From the NCBI GenBank assembly GCA_019637435.1, contig JAHBVO010000004.1, positions 62,001 to 126,000 on the forward strand: DNA of 64,000 nucleotides, read 5' to 3'. The notes below the pieces were generated by a model, which was given only the letters and a program-made list of their open reading frames with translations, had not been told where the DNA came from and searched no databases. Each line of letters opens with the position of its first letter. Within the stretch, counting starts at the first letter, position 1. The translations under genes were made by a program, and so were the position numbers. This stretch comes from Candidatus Obscuribacterales bacterium (GTDB taxonomy: Bacteria; Cyanobacteriota; Vampirovibrionia; Obscuribacterales; Obscuribacteraceae). Positions 8,544 through 15,121 of this stretch are shown here, in pieces.

Positions 8544-9455
8544 TCATTCACGGCTCAGCTCTTGGATGAACCTCATCAGCACCGGATTTCGATTGCTGCA
8601 CCGCCACATCGCCTGAAGCGTGATCGTGGCGTTGAAGTCCTCGATGTCCAGCAAAACCACATTGTCCGGCTTCCTTCGCCGCGCGGACTCGGTGATGAAC
8701 GTCACGCCAATGTCCGCTGCAACAAGGCTGAGCATGGTGCTTTCCGTGAATGCTTCTTGCACCACATTCATGTTTAAACCGCCCTTATTGCATTCGGCGA
8801 GAACGAGATCGTAATACATCGGACCATCGTTTCTCTTGAACCAAACAAATGGAACGCCGTTCAAATCCTTGAGTTGGAGCTTCTTTCGCGCGACCAGTGC
8901 TTTGTTTGATTTTGAAACAGCCAACACGATCCGTTCTTCATTGATTACGGAGCGCTCGATTCCTGAAGTGTTTTGGGGCAGCCAGTAGACGAAACCGAGG
9001 TCGATTGATTCGGTTTCGAGTAGAGTCGCTTGCGCAATCGAACTAGCGGGAACGAGCTCCATCTCTGCCTTTGGGTTGTGTTTCCGAAATCTGCCGAGAA
9101 TTTCCGGAACGTGTCCGCTGTAAGTTGCACCATCGGCGAAACCAACTTTGATGAAACCGCTCTTGCCCTCCGCCGTTGCGCGGGTGGTTGCCACCATGCG
9201 GTCGACATCGTCGAGCAGGCGGCTTGCGTTTTCCAGAAGAACCCTGCCAGCCGAGGTGAGGCGGACTCCGCGCGGCAGACGTTCAAACAATTCGACGCCG
9301 AGTTCCTCTTCAAGCTGCTTTATTTGCCGGCTTAGAGCCGGTTGCGCCACGTGCAAATCCTGTGCGGCTTGGCCGAAGTGCTCAAGTTGAGCGATTTTTG
9401 TGAAGTAGCGCAGTTGTTTTAATTCTAAAATGGTTTGATACCGATTTGTTATCAA
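8544..9455 (-). CDS. LysR-family transcriptional regulator
   Basis: 303 residues, the usual size. The N-terminal winged helix-turn-helix (ELKQLRYFTKIA, then FGQAAQDLHVAQPALSRQI) is classical, and the rest is a two-lobed effector-binding domain. The sequence around residues 90-150 is reminiscent of the BenM/CatM branch, but the effector is unknown. The true start is unclear: the only usual codon is TTG 9455, which overlaps an ATAC-N11-GTAT dyad; translation could begin at the rare ATT eight codons later, just before LELKQLRYF. It is divergent from the acetyltransferase gene, the usual layout for an autoregulated LysR with a divergent target. Confidence 0.9.
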   Translation of the reverse strand: MITNRYQTILELKQLRYFTKIAQLEHFGQAAQDLHVAQPALSRQIKQLEEELGVELFERLPRGVRLTSAGRVLLENASRLLDDVDRMVATTRATAEGKSGFIKVGFADGATYSGHVPEILGRFRKHNPKAEMELVPASSIAQATLLETESIDLGFVYWLPQNTSGIERSVINEERIVLAVSKSNKALVARKKLQLKDLNGVPFVWFKRNDGPMYYDLVLAECNKGGLNMNVVQEAFTESTMLSLVAADIGVTFITESARRRKPDNVVLLDIEDFNATITLQAMWRCSNRNPVLMRFIQELSRE

Positions 9456-9475
9456 TACTGCTATTTTAAGTATTG
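9453..9475. promoter_or_regulatory. Candidate LysR operator in the divergent spacer
   Basis: CAATACT and AGTATTG are inverted around nine bases, giving ATAC-N11-GTAT, the T-N11-A form typical of LysR-type boxes. It sits between the LysR and GNAT genes. Binding is inferred. Confidence 0.5.
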
Positions 9476-9533
9476 GACGTTATCGATGGCAAGAGGCAAA
9501 ATGTTGGCATAGTCTTTGTACGGTGGATGTGCC

Positions 9534-10352
9534 ATGCGGGTTATCGCGAAAAATATAGATGAGTGCGCAAAAATTGCCGAGCAATGTTGCGAAGCGAGAA
9601 GTGAGAAAGTCGGTGCCGAGCAGTTTCCCGAAGCGAGAAGTGAGCAAATCGGTGCCGAGCAATTTCCCGAAGCGAGAAACGAGAAAAGAGTTGTCGAAGA
9701 GAATAACGTGAACATCGTCGAATTCGAAGAGCGCTTTCAAAAGCAGGTTGAAGAGTTGGTTTTGCCGATCCAGACGCAAGAGTTTGGCGTGAAGATCACG
9801 AGGGAAGAGCAGCCTGATTTGATGGACATAAAGGGAACGTTTCAGCGTGGCGTTGGAAACTTCTGGGTCGTGCTGCGCGATTGCGAGGAGACCGGCGGAC
9901 CTGAGAAGCTGCGTGCAAATGTGAGCGCGACTGAGCGTGAGAGCCTTAGTCCGACTGAGCGCGAGAGTGTTAGCGCGACTGGGCGCGCGACAGTGGGCGA
10001 AGCTGACTGTTCGGTGGCGAGCCAGGCCCATGAACGCGAATCGCGCACGCGCGTCGTGGGAACCATTGGCGTTGTTGATATCGGCAACAATCAGGTCGCT
10101 CTAAAGAAGATGTTTGTGCACGCCGATGCGCGGGGCAAGTCGAGTGGCGTTGCACAAGCGCTGATGGACACCGCGAAAAACTGGTGTCGCGAGCGCGGTG
10201 TCGAGTCGATAATTTTAGGAACTACAGAGCGAATGTTCGCTGCCCATCGGTTCTACGAAAAGAACGGTTTCGTCGAGCAACAGATGGAACAGTTGCCACC
10301 GAATTTTCCAATTGTTCATGTCGATACGAAATTTTATCGCTGTGATCTCTAG
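9534..10352 (+). CDS. GNAT-family N-acetyltransferase with two repeat insertions
   Basis: About 272 residues from ATG 9534 (MRVIAKNID); an earlier ATG at 9516 is possible. The C-terminal half holds the acetyl-CoA motif region: LKKMFVHADARGKSSGVA, then AHRFYEKNGF, as in small GNAT enzymes that acetylate amines or N-termini. Two stretches interrupt the fold. One, near the N-terminus, is a 13-residue repeat (EARSEKVGAEQFP type, two to three copies). The other is a Thr/Glu/Ser-rich run (ATERESLSPTERES) between the strands NFWVVLRD and VVGTIGVVDI. Both keep the frame. The substrate is unknown. It is divergent from the LysR gene, which may control it. Confidence 0.85.
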   Translation: MRVIAKNIDECAKIAEQCCEARSEKVGAEQFPEARSEQIGAEQFPEARNEKRVVEENNVNIVEFEERFQKQVEELVLPIQTQEFGVKITREEQPDLMDIKGTFQRGVGNFWVVLRDCEETGGPEKLRANVSATERESLSPTERESVSATGRATVGEADCSVASQAHERESRTRVVGTIGVVDIGNNQVALKKMFVHADARGKSSGVAQALMDTAKNWCRERGVESIILGTTERMFAAHRFYEKNGFVEQQMEQLPPNFPIVHVDTKFYRCDL

Positions 10353-10389
10353 CTGTTTCTTCAGCAGTCCGGCGCACTCGCTAATCACT

Positions 10390-10653
10390 TCATCGACGTC
10401 GTTTTCCGCAGGATGCGCACCGCTCTCCGCCGCCGTTTCCTTTGATTTCCAAGTCTGCTTCAGTAAGAGTGGCGGTTCCTGACGTTACCTTGGATTTGAT
10501 GTCTAAGATATCGTCTTGGTTGTAAACCACCTTATAGTTCTCGCATGGTTTTAAAAGCATGATTCTAAGCTCGCATTTCTGACAGCATCTCCGTGGTTGT
10601 GAACCGTTCTCGCAATTGTACCCATGGTCTGAGGGGGTTACGAACTCCCTCAT
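10390..10653 (-). CDS. Possible small cysteine-rich protein
   Basis: 87 residues. Cysteines are arranged as CCQKC near residue 24 and CASCGKRRR at the C-terminus, so a small zinc-binding protein is conceivable. No family is recognised and no good ribosome site is seen. The first part overlaps, on the other strand, a better-looking gene fragment. This may be a chance frame. Confidence 0.3.
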   Translation of the reverse strand: MREFVTPSDHGYNCENGSQPRRCCQKCELRIMLLKPCENYKVVYNQDDILDIKSKVTSGTATLTEADLEIKGNGGGERCASCGKRRR

Positions 10654-10664
10654 CCGCGATTCGC

Positions 10665-10739
10665 GTGGACAAGTATACCGGCAAGAAGTTTGTGTTTCTC
10701 GACACGGATGGAGTGTCTCTGAAACTTCACAAGCAGTAG
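10665..10739 (+). pseudogene. Short gene remnant, YjbR/TfoX-like ending
   Basis: The frame from GTG 10665 reads VDKYTGKKFVFLDTDGVS then LKLHKQ and stop. The pattern (FxFLDxDGxSLKL) is like part of YjbR/MmcQ or TfoX N-terminal domains. Nothing upstream in frame continues the fold, so this is most likely a fragment. The identification is weak. Confidence 0.25.
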
Positions 10740-10807
10740 GTGTTTCGCGAATGTCACGCTATCCTGATATCGCGGCGATAGTCTATCTATGGTTCTAATT
10801 TTGAGAG

Positions 10808-10847
10808 CGGCTCGGTGATGGGGATTTCCGAGCCGTTTTCCTTTTTG
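10808..10847 (+). terminator. Intrinsic terminator
   Basis: CGGCTCGG pairs with CCGAGCCG around a 12-base loop, followed by TTTTCCTTTTT. It ends a plus-strand transcript whose gene is now a remnant, which suggests that a full gene once lay upstream. Confidence 0.75.
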
Positions 10848-10986
10848 TTCTCTTTGACGGAACGAGAAGATCGAAATCCTTTTACTGAGACGTGTAGCAC
10901 TGAAAGTAGCTTGCGAAGTGCCGGACATTTTGCCGGACTTTTGGGCGGACTTTAATTAGCTGTTCAAAGGCGACAATGCTGTTACT

Positions 10987-11256
10987 ATGGACATTATGGC
11001 TGCGAACAATCAGGACAATCAAGCGGACTTTTTGCCGGACATCGATCGCGGTGATTTGCTAGGTGTTGTTGATAGGCAGTCTCGAAGGGTGGTGGCGTCG
11101 CTGCTAGCAAGAGGCGTTTTGCGTTCTGGTGGAGATCGCGAACCTGTGAGTTTGGCGTTTCCAATCCAGGCTGCAGCGAGTTGGTTTCCCGGATTGTTTC
11201 CTCCGAATGACCCTACCGGTGGTGTCACCGTTATGTTTGCGCTATGCAAAGCTTGA
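10987..11256 (+). pseudogene. C-terminal remnant of a Fic-family protein
   Basis: 89 residues. The central part (GDLLGVVDRQSRRVVASLL, then ARGVLRSG, SLAFPIQAAASWFPGLFP) matches the winged-helix C-terminal region common in Fic (AMP-transferase) proteins. There the usual form is LGVSxRxARRVxxxLxxRGVL with a closing AFPxxxxxxWxPGLFP. The catalytic HxFx(D/E)GNGR part is missing, and there is no room for it upstream. I read it as a truncated, decayed fic gene rather than an active small regulator. Confidence 0.6.
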
Positions 11257-11290
11257 TACCATCTGTCGTAAATGACTCTAGATGGCCGGT

Positions 11291-12247
11291 TTAAAGCGTC
11301 TGCAAATACTCCTCGAGTTTGTCGAACGAACCCGTCCAGCCCATGGTCATGCCGGCGCGACCGTTCGTGAACGTCGCGATTTCCTCGTCCGTGTTTTCTC
11401 CGATTGCTTGCATCGTAACCGTCACGCGCGTCTGTTTTGGACCTTCTTCGGCAAGCTGAATTGTAGTCAGCATCGTCGCCGGCCAGGTTGGTGCCATGGG
11501 ATGCCGCGAGACATTTTCATTCTCGTCGCAGAATTGTTGGCGGTATGAGATGCGATGCGGTTTTTCAACTTCCAGATACTCTGCGCGCCCGAACATCTTG
11601 ATGCCGGCGGCGTCGTTAGACATCAGGTAAAATGACGAACCTCCTGATTTTATGTCGGCTCTCATGAATTTTGTATCGAAACCGCGCGGCGCAAGCCAGT
11701 TTGCAATGTGCTCCGGCTTCGTCCACATATCGAACACCAGATCGATGGGCGCCTCGAAAGACCTGTTGATGACGAAGATTTCGTTGTTGGAAGTTTCCTT
11801 TTCAACAAATTCAGCGAGGCGATCCCAGGTTCCATTGCCGCCCGCGTCTTTGATGAACTGGCGCATTTCATCAGCTTCTTCAGCCGTCTTCAGCGCCATG
11901 CGCATGTCCATCGTGGTCTTGCCATTTTTCTCCGCGAAGGTAACCGTTACTCTGAAGAGCGCCGGCTGTTCATCGTTTGCACCATGGTCATAAACCAATT
12001 TCGCCTGCTCTTCCACTTCATAATATGTGGTTTTGTTCGGGTAATCCGTGCCGTCCGGACCGTGCATCGTGTAGTGCCAGTGCCCGCCAACTCTCAGATC
12101 TTTGCTATGTGTCGTGATTGTGAAACCACGTGGTCCCCACCACAACGCCGCCTTCGCAGGATCAGTCCAGGCTTCCCAAACCAGCTTCACGGGCGCGTCA
12201 TAGACTCGGATGATGCGAAGTTCGTTAGATTTTGTTGTCGTCGACAT
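11291..12247 (-). CDS. Tandem SRPBCC (AHSA1-type) domain protein
   Basis: 318 residues made of two START/SRPBCC domains of the AHSA1 kind: residues about 8-155 (RVYDAPVKLVWEAWTDPAK...WWGPRGF) and 160-318 (RSFEAPIDLVFDMWTKPEH...WLAPRGF). Single-domain relatives are usually about 150 residues, so this is a fused duplication. The fold makes a hydrophobic pocket for a small ligand; the ligand is unknown. GAAGGG precedes ATG 12247. The start overlaps the end of the ArsR gene by 23 bases, so the two are translationally coupled. In many bacteria an ArsR regulator and SRPBCC proteins form such an operon. Confidence 0.92.
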   Translation of the reverse strand: MSTTTKSNELRIIRVYDAPVKLVWEAWTDPAKAALWWGPRGFTITTHSKDLRVGGHWHYTMHGPDGTDYPNKTTYYEVEEQAKLVYDHGANDEQPALFRVTVTFAEKNGKTTMDMRMALKTAEEADEMRQFIKDAGGNGTWDRLAEFVEKETSNNEIFVINRSFEAPIDLVFDMWTKPEHIANWLAPRGFDTKFMRADIKSGGSSFYLMSNDAAGIKMFGRAEYLEVEKPHRISYRQQFCDENENVSRHPMAPTWPATMLTTIQLAEEGPKQTRVTVTMQAIGENTDEEIATFTNGRAGMTMGWTGSFDKLEEYLQTL

Positions 12248-12590
12248 TGTTTTTCCCTTCGTGATTTTGTTTTTCCTGGACGTCTTTTAAATATTCACCA
12301 AGCCGATCGAAGCTCTCTTCCCAAAACACTCGATACTCGTCGACCCAATCGGCGACTTCCTTAAGACCGGTGCTGTTTATCTCGCAGTTGCGAAACTGAG
12401 CATTTTTTGTTTTGGTAATCAAGCCGGCCTTTTCCAAAACCTTTAAATGCTTCGTCACCGCCGGTAGTGTCATCGAAAATGGCTCCGCAATTTCGGAAAC
12501 CGTCGACTTGCCCGACGAAAGCTGTGCCAGAATTGCTCTTCTGGTCGGGTCGGCTAATGCCGCAAACGTCAAGCTGAGACTGTCTTGCAC
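12225..12590 (-). CDS. ArsR-family winged-helix regulator
   Basis: About 121 residues from GTG 12590. The winged helix is plain: LADPTRRAILAQLSSG, STVSEIAEPFSMTLPAVTKHL, KVLEKAGLITKTK. There is no cysteine-metal motif, which fits the SRPBCC-linked subgroup rather than metal sensors. A TTG further upstream would place the promoter inside the gene, so I prefer the GTG after the promoter. It overlaps the double SRPBCC gene downstream and is probably autoregulated through a palindrome at the transcription start. Confidence 0.9.
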   Translation of the reverse strand: MQDSLSLTFAALADPTRRAILAQLSSGKSTVSEIAEPFSMTLPAVTKHLKVLEKAGLITKTKNAQFRNCEINSTGLKEVADWVDEYRVFWEESFDRLGEYLKDVQEKQNHEGKNNVDDNKI

Positions 12591-12604
12591 GAACTTTACC
12601 GAGA

Positions 12605-12655
12605 GGTTAATTAACCGATGAGGAAAGTATATGCTCCAGCCTGGAGATCTGTCAA
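12605..12655 (-). promoter_or_regulatory. Sigma-70 promoter and palindromic operator for the ArsR operon
   Basis: On the minus strand TTGACA (12650-12655) and TATACT (12626-12631) are 18 bases apart, a near-consensus promoter. The perfect palindrome GGTTAATTAACC (12605-12616) lies just past the expected start of transcription, where a repressor would block it. Promoter and operator both point to autoregulation by the adjacent ArsR protein. Confidence 0.75.
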
Positions 12656-12798
12656 CCAAATGATGTGAGGAGGTCCTCGCCGATTACAGGGAGGCTGATC
12701 CGGTGATTTAGCCTGGTTTACAGGTATGGCAAAGTTTGACAAGTTTTGTCATGCTGGATAGCATTAAGATAATAGGTTTGGGTTTGGAGGCTGCACTT

Positions 12799-13059
12799 GT
12801 GACGATGAATGTCTCGTTAACGCCAGAATTGGAGAAGTTCGTCAATGATAAGGTCAAGACGGGTCTCTATAATTCTGCGAGCGAAGTGGTTAGAGAAAGT
12901 CTGCGCCTCCTGCGACGCCAAGACGAACTGGAAACGCTGCAATTGGACGAGCTTAGGCGAGAGATTAGAAGCGGCATCGAGCAGATGGACGCTGGTGAAG
13001 GCGTTCCGATAGATGCTGTTCGTGAGAGAATCAAGCATCGGAGATCGAAGGGGCGCTGA
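12799..13059 (+). CDS. ParD-like antitoxin without a recognisable ParE
   Basis: About 86 residues: MNVSLTPELEKFVNDKV then GLYNSASEVVRESLRLL, the ribbon-helix-helix of ParD antitoxins, and a C-terminal tail that would bind the toxin. GGAGG sits eight bases before GTG 12799; ATG 12805 is two codons later. An ATG overlaps the stop (TGAATG), as where parE normally starts, but that frame ends after about 30 residues (MAILNYGEKLTSSFF...) with no ParE features. It is either an orphan antitoxin or the leftover of a decayed pair. Confidence 0.8.
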   Translation: MTMNVSLTPELEKFVNDKVKTGLYNSASEVVRESLRLLRRQDELETLQLDELRREIRSGIEQMDAGEGVPIDAVRERIKHRRSKGR

Positions 13060-13241
13060 ATGGCGATTCTCAATTATGGGGAGAAGCTGACCTCAAGTTT
13101 TTTTCGTTGCTCTTTTGTCATAATTTGGTCTGTCCGACCTGTAATTCGCTAGTGCTCTTCTTCTCGCTGTAATAATAAACGCTCAGGAAGCGTCTGATCT
13201 CCAGGACCCGGGTATAAGAAATCTACTCCTCTGGTTATTTT

Positions 13242-13769
13242 ATGAAACGCAACCTCCTACGACATCCGCAGATTGTCGCCATGTTCACGATGATTCCAAT
13301 CGTGTTCAACGCTGTGATCTGGCTGAATTATCCGATCAGCGCTGAATGTTTATTGCCGGAGTTCATGCGCGGCTCGGTGGTTTCGCTGTTAGCAGTTGGG
13401 CTGGCGTTTGGTTTGTTTACTGCGATAGCCGCGAATTTCTGTTTATTCTTCGCATTGAGTTTGGGAAAGGTTTTGAAAAATCAAACCGTTAATCGCCACT
13501 TCGATCGCCACCGGAATTTATACGCGGCACTATGGGTGGTGTCATTTACTTTTGCGGGTTTTGCCGGGTTTTTGTCGATGATTTGTTTCCGAGATCCGCA
13601 TGCTGCGACTTCGGACGTTTATGTCGCCGGCATGCAAGGGTTCTTGACCGCGGCGCTTCTCGCGACTGTTCCGGCGATGTGTTTTGCGAGCATTTGCGCG
13701 GCGCTACGAAACCGAATGCTGCCGGCAAAAGTTATCGAGCCCAGTGGACATCGAGAATCCGGCGGCTAG
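13242..13769 (+). CDS. Small four-helix membrane protein, unknown
   Basis: 175 residues with four hydrophobic segments at about 12-30, 44-70, 92-112 and 126-150. A short basic tail follows (ALRNRMLPAKVIEP). No family recognised. A frameshifted copy of its 3' end lies at 22675-22802, so the gene was duplicated within this neighbourhood. It precedes the secreted hydrolase by about 180 bases on the same strand. Confidence 0.65.
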   Translation: MKRNLLRHPQIVAMFTMIPIVFNAVIWLNYPISAECLLPEFMRGSVVSLLAVGLAFGLFTAIAANFCLFFALSLGKVLKNQTVNRHFDRHRNLYAALWVVSFTFAGFAGFLSMICFRDPHAATSDVYVAGMQGFLTAALLATVPAMCFASICAALRNRMLPAKVIEPSGHRESGG

Positions 13770-13953
13770 TAGTTGCCTACCGGCGCGGTCTGAATGATTC
13801 CTCCGGCGAAAAGTTTCTCTCCATCTCGAATTCAATTTCGCAATTGCAGTGAGGTCATAAACTGCCTTCGTCGATGCTGGAGATGATACGTTCTAAACTC
13901 ATCTGAGTAGAGAAGGTTGTATTATTCATCCAGCACTGCCGGGAGCTGAAGAC

Positions 13954-15027
13954 GTGTTCAAGAGAAAGTTGAAATATGCAATTGCGATATGTATGGCTTC
14001 TTTGTTCTCATCCGTTCCGGCATACGGGCAACGACCGGATTTCGCACAGTATGACCCGGATCCCAATAAGCGGTTTTCCTATATACAGGACGGCAAGTAT
14101 TCAAAGGAATTGAATATTCCCACATACGAGTGGTGCCCTGTCGGCTTCAAGGAGAAGGCGAGAGGTTATGCGATTTTCGTTCATGGACTGACGCTCCACG
14201 GGCAGCGATATGCAGTAGGAGCGCGAGCCTTCGCCGCTGGAAATTTTTACGCTCTTTCATTCGATATGCGCGGCTTCGGCAGATGTTATTCGGATCCGGA
14301 TGGCAAATTTTCTCAGAACGGCGAATCGAAACGCGGAGTTAACTACAACAAGAGCTTCGAAGACCTGGTCAAGCTCGTGAAGTTGGTAAAAGAAGATCAT
14401 CCCGATCTGCCAATCATTCTCGTTGGCGAAAGCCTCGGTGTCACGCCATGCTTACGCCTGGCCGCAGAACACGGTGACCTGGTTGATGCCATGGTTCTTT
14501 CCTCAGCCGCCGTGCGAGTCAATCCAATCATGGTGTTTCATCCCAAGAGTATTCGGGCTGGTCTCAAGGGTTTGATTATTGATCCCAAGTTCAACGTCAA
14601 GCTCGAGTTCTTTATGGAGGATCTGGTTTCTGATGATCCGAGAATCGTGCAAGAACTGCTCGACGACCCGCTTATTCGCAAGAAATTGACGATATGGAAT
14701 CTCTTGCAAACGGACAGATACGTTGCGAAAAATCTCAAGTATGCCGCAAAAATAAGACCGGCAATGCCGATTCTCTTGCTGCAGGGCAGCAGTGACAGGT
14801 GCGTAATCCCCGGTAAGGTGGTCAAGCTTTGCCGCGACATTCGTTCGGACGATCAGACTTTACGATGGATGGACAATGTCAGTCATCTTCTTTTAGAAAC
14901 CAAATATCTCAAACCAGCCACGGTTGCGGCTATGGTTTCGTTCATCGGTGCTCGCGAACCCGATCGGCAAAAAGAGTTGGCGGAAACGAAGAGCGATCTC
15001 ATGAAGCTTGGTGCCGGCGAGATCTAG
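13954..15027 (+). CDS. Secreted alpha/beta hydrolase, monoacylglycerol-lipase-like
   Basis: 357 residues. A signal peptide (FKRKLKYAIAICMASLFSS, cleavage near AYG) sends it out of the cytoplasm. The fold is of the lysophospholipase/monoglyceride lipase type: FVHGLTLHGQRY (oxyanion region), LSFDMRGFGRC, the nucleophile elbow GESLG, the acid in LLLQGSSDRC and the histidine in VSHLLLET. The start is GTG with GGGAG eight bases ahead. A close paralogue lies at 51099-52184, also with a signal peptide. The substrate is probably a lipid or ester; this is inferred from the family only. Confidence 0.88.
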   Translation: MFKRKLKYAIAICMASLFSSVPAYGQRPDFAQYDPDPNKRFSYIQDGKYSKELNIPTYEWCPVGFKEKARGYAIFVHGLTLHGQRYAVGARAFAAGNFYALSFDMRGFGRCYSDPDGKFSQNGESKRGVNYNKSFEDLVKLVKLVKEDHPDLPIILVGESLGVTPCLRLAAEHGDLVDAMVLSSAAVRVNPIMVFHPKSIRAGLKGLIIDPKFNVKLEFFMEDLVSDDPRIVQELLDDPLIRKKLTIWNLLQTDRYVAKNLKYAAKIRPAMPILLLQGSSDRCVIPGKVVKLCRDIRSDDQTLRWMDNVSHLLLETKYLKPATVAAMVSFIGAREPDRQKELAETKSDLMKLGAGEI

Positions 15028-15121
15028 ATTCTGTGTTCGATGAGACGTCGTTCATACGCTGACTTTCTCCAATGTTTCGATGATATATTTGCCGTAAATA
15101 GGCAACATTCAGGAGACGCAT

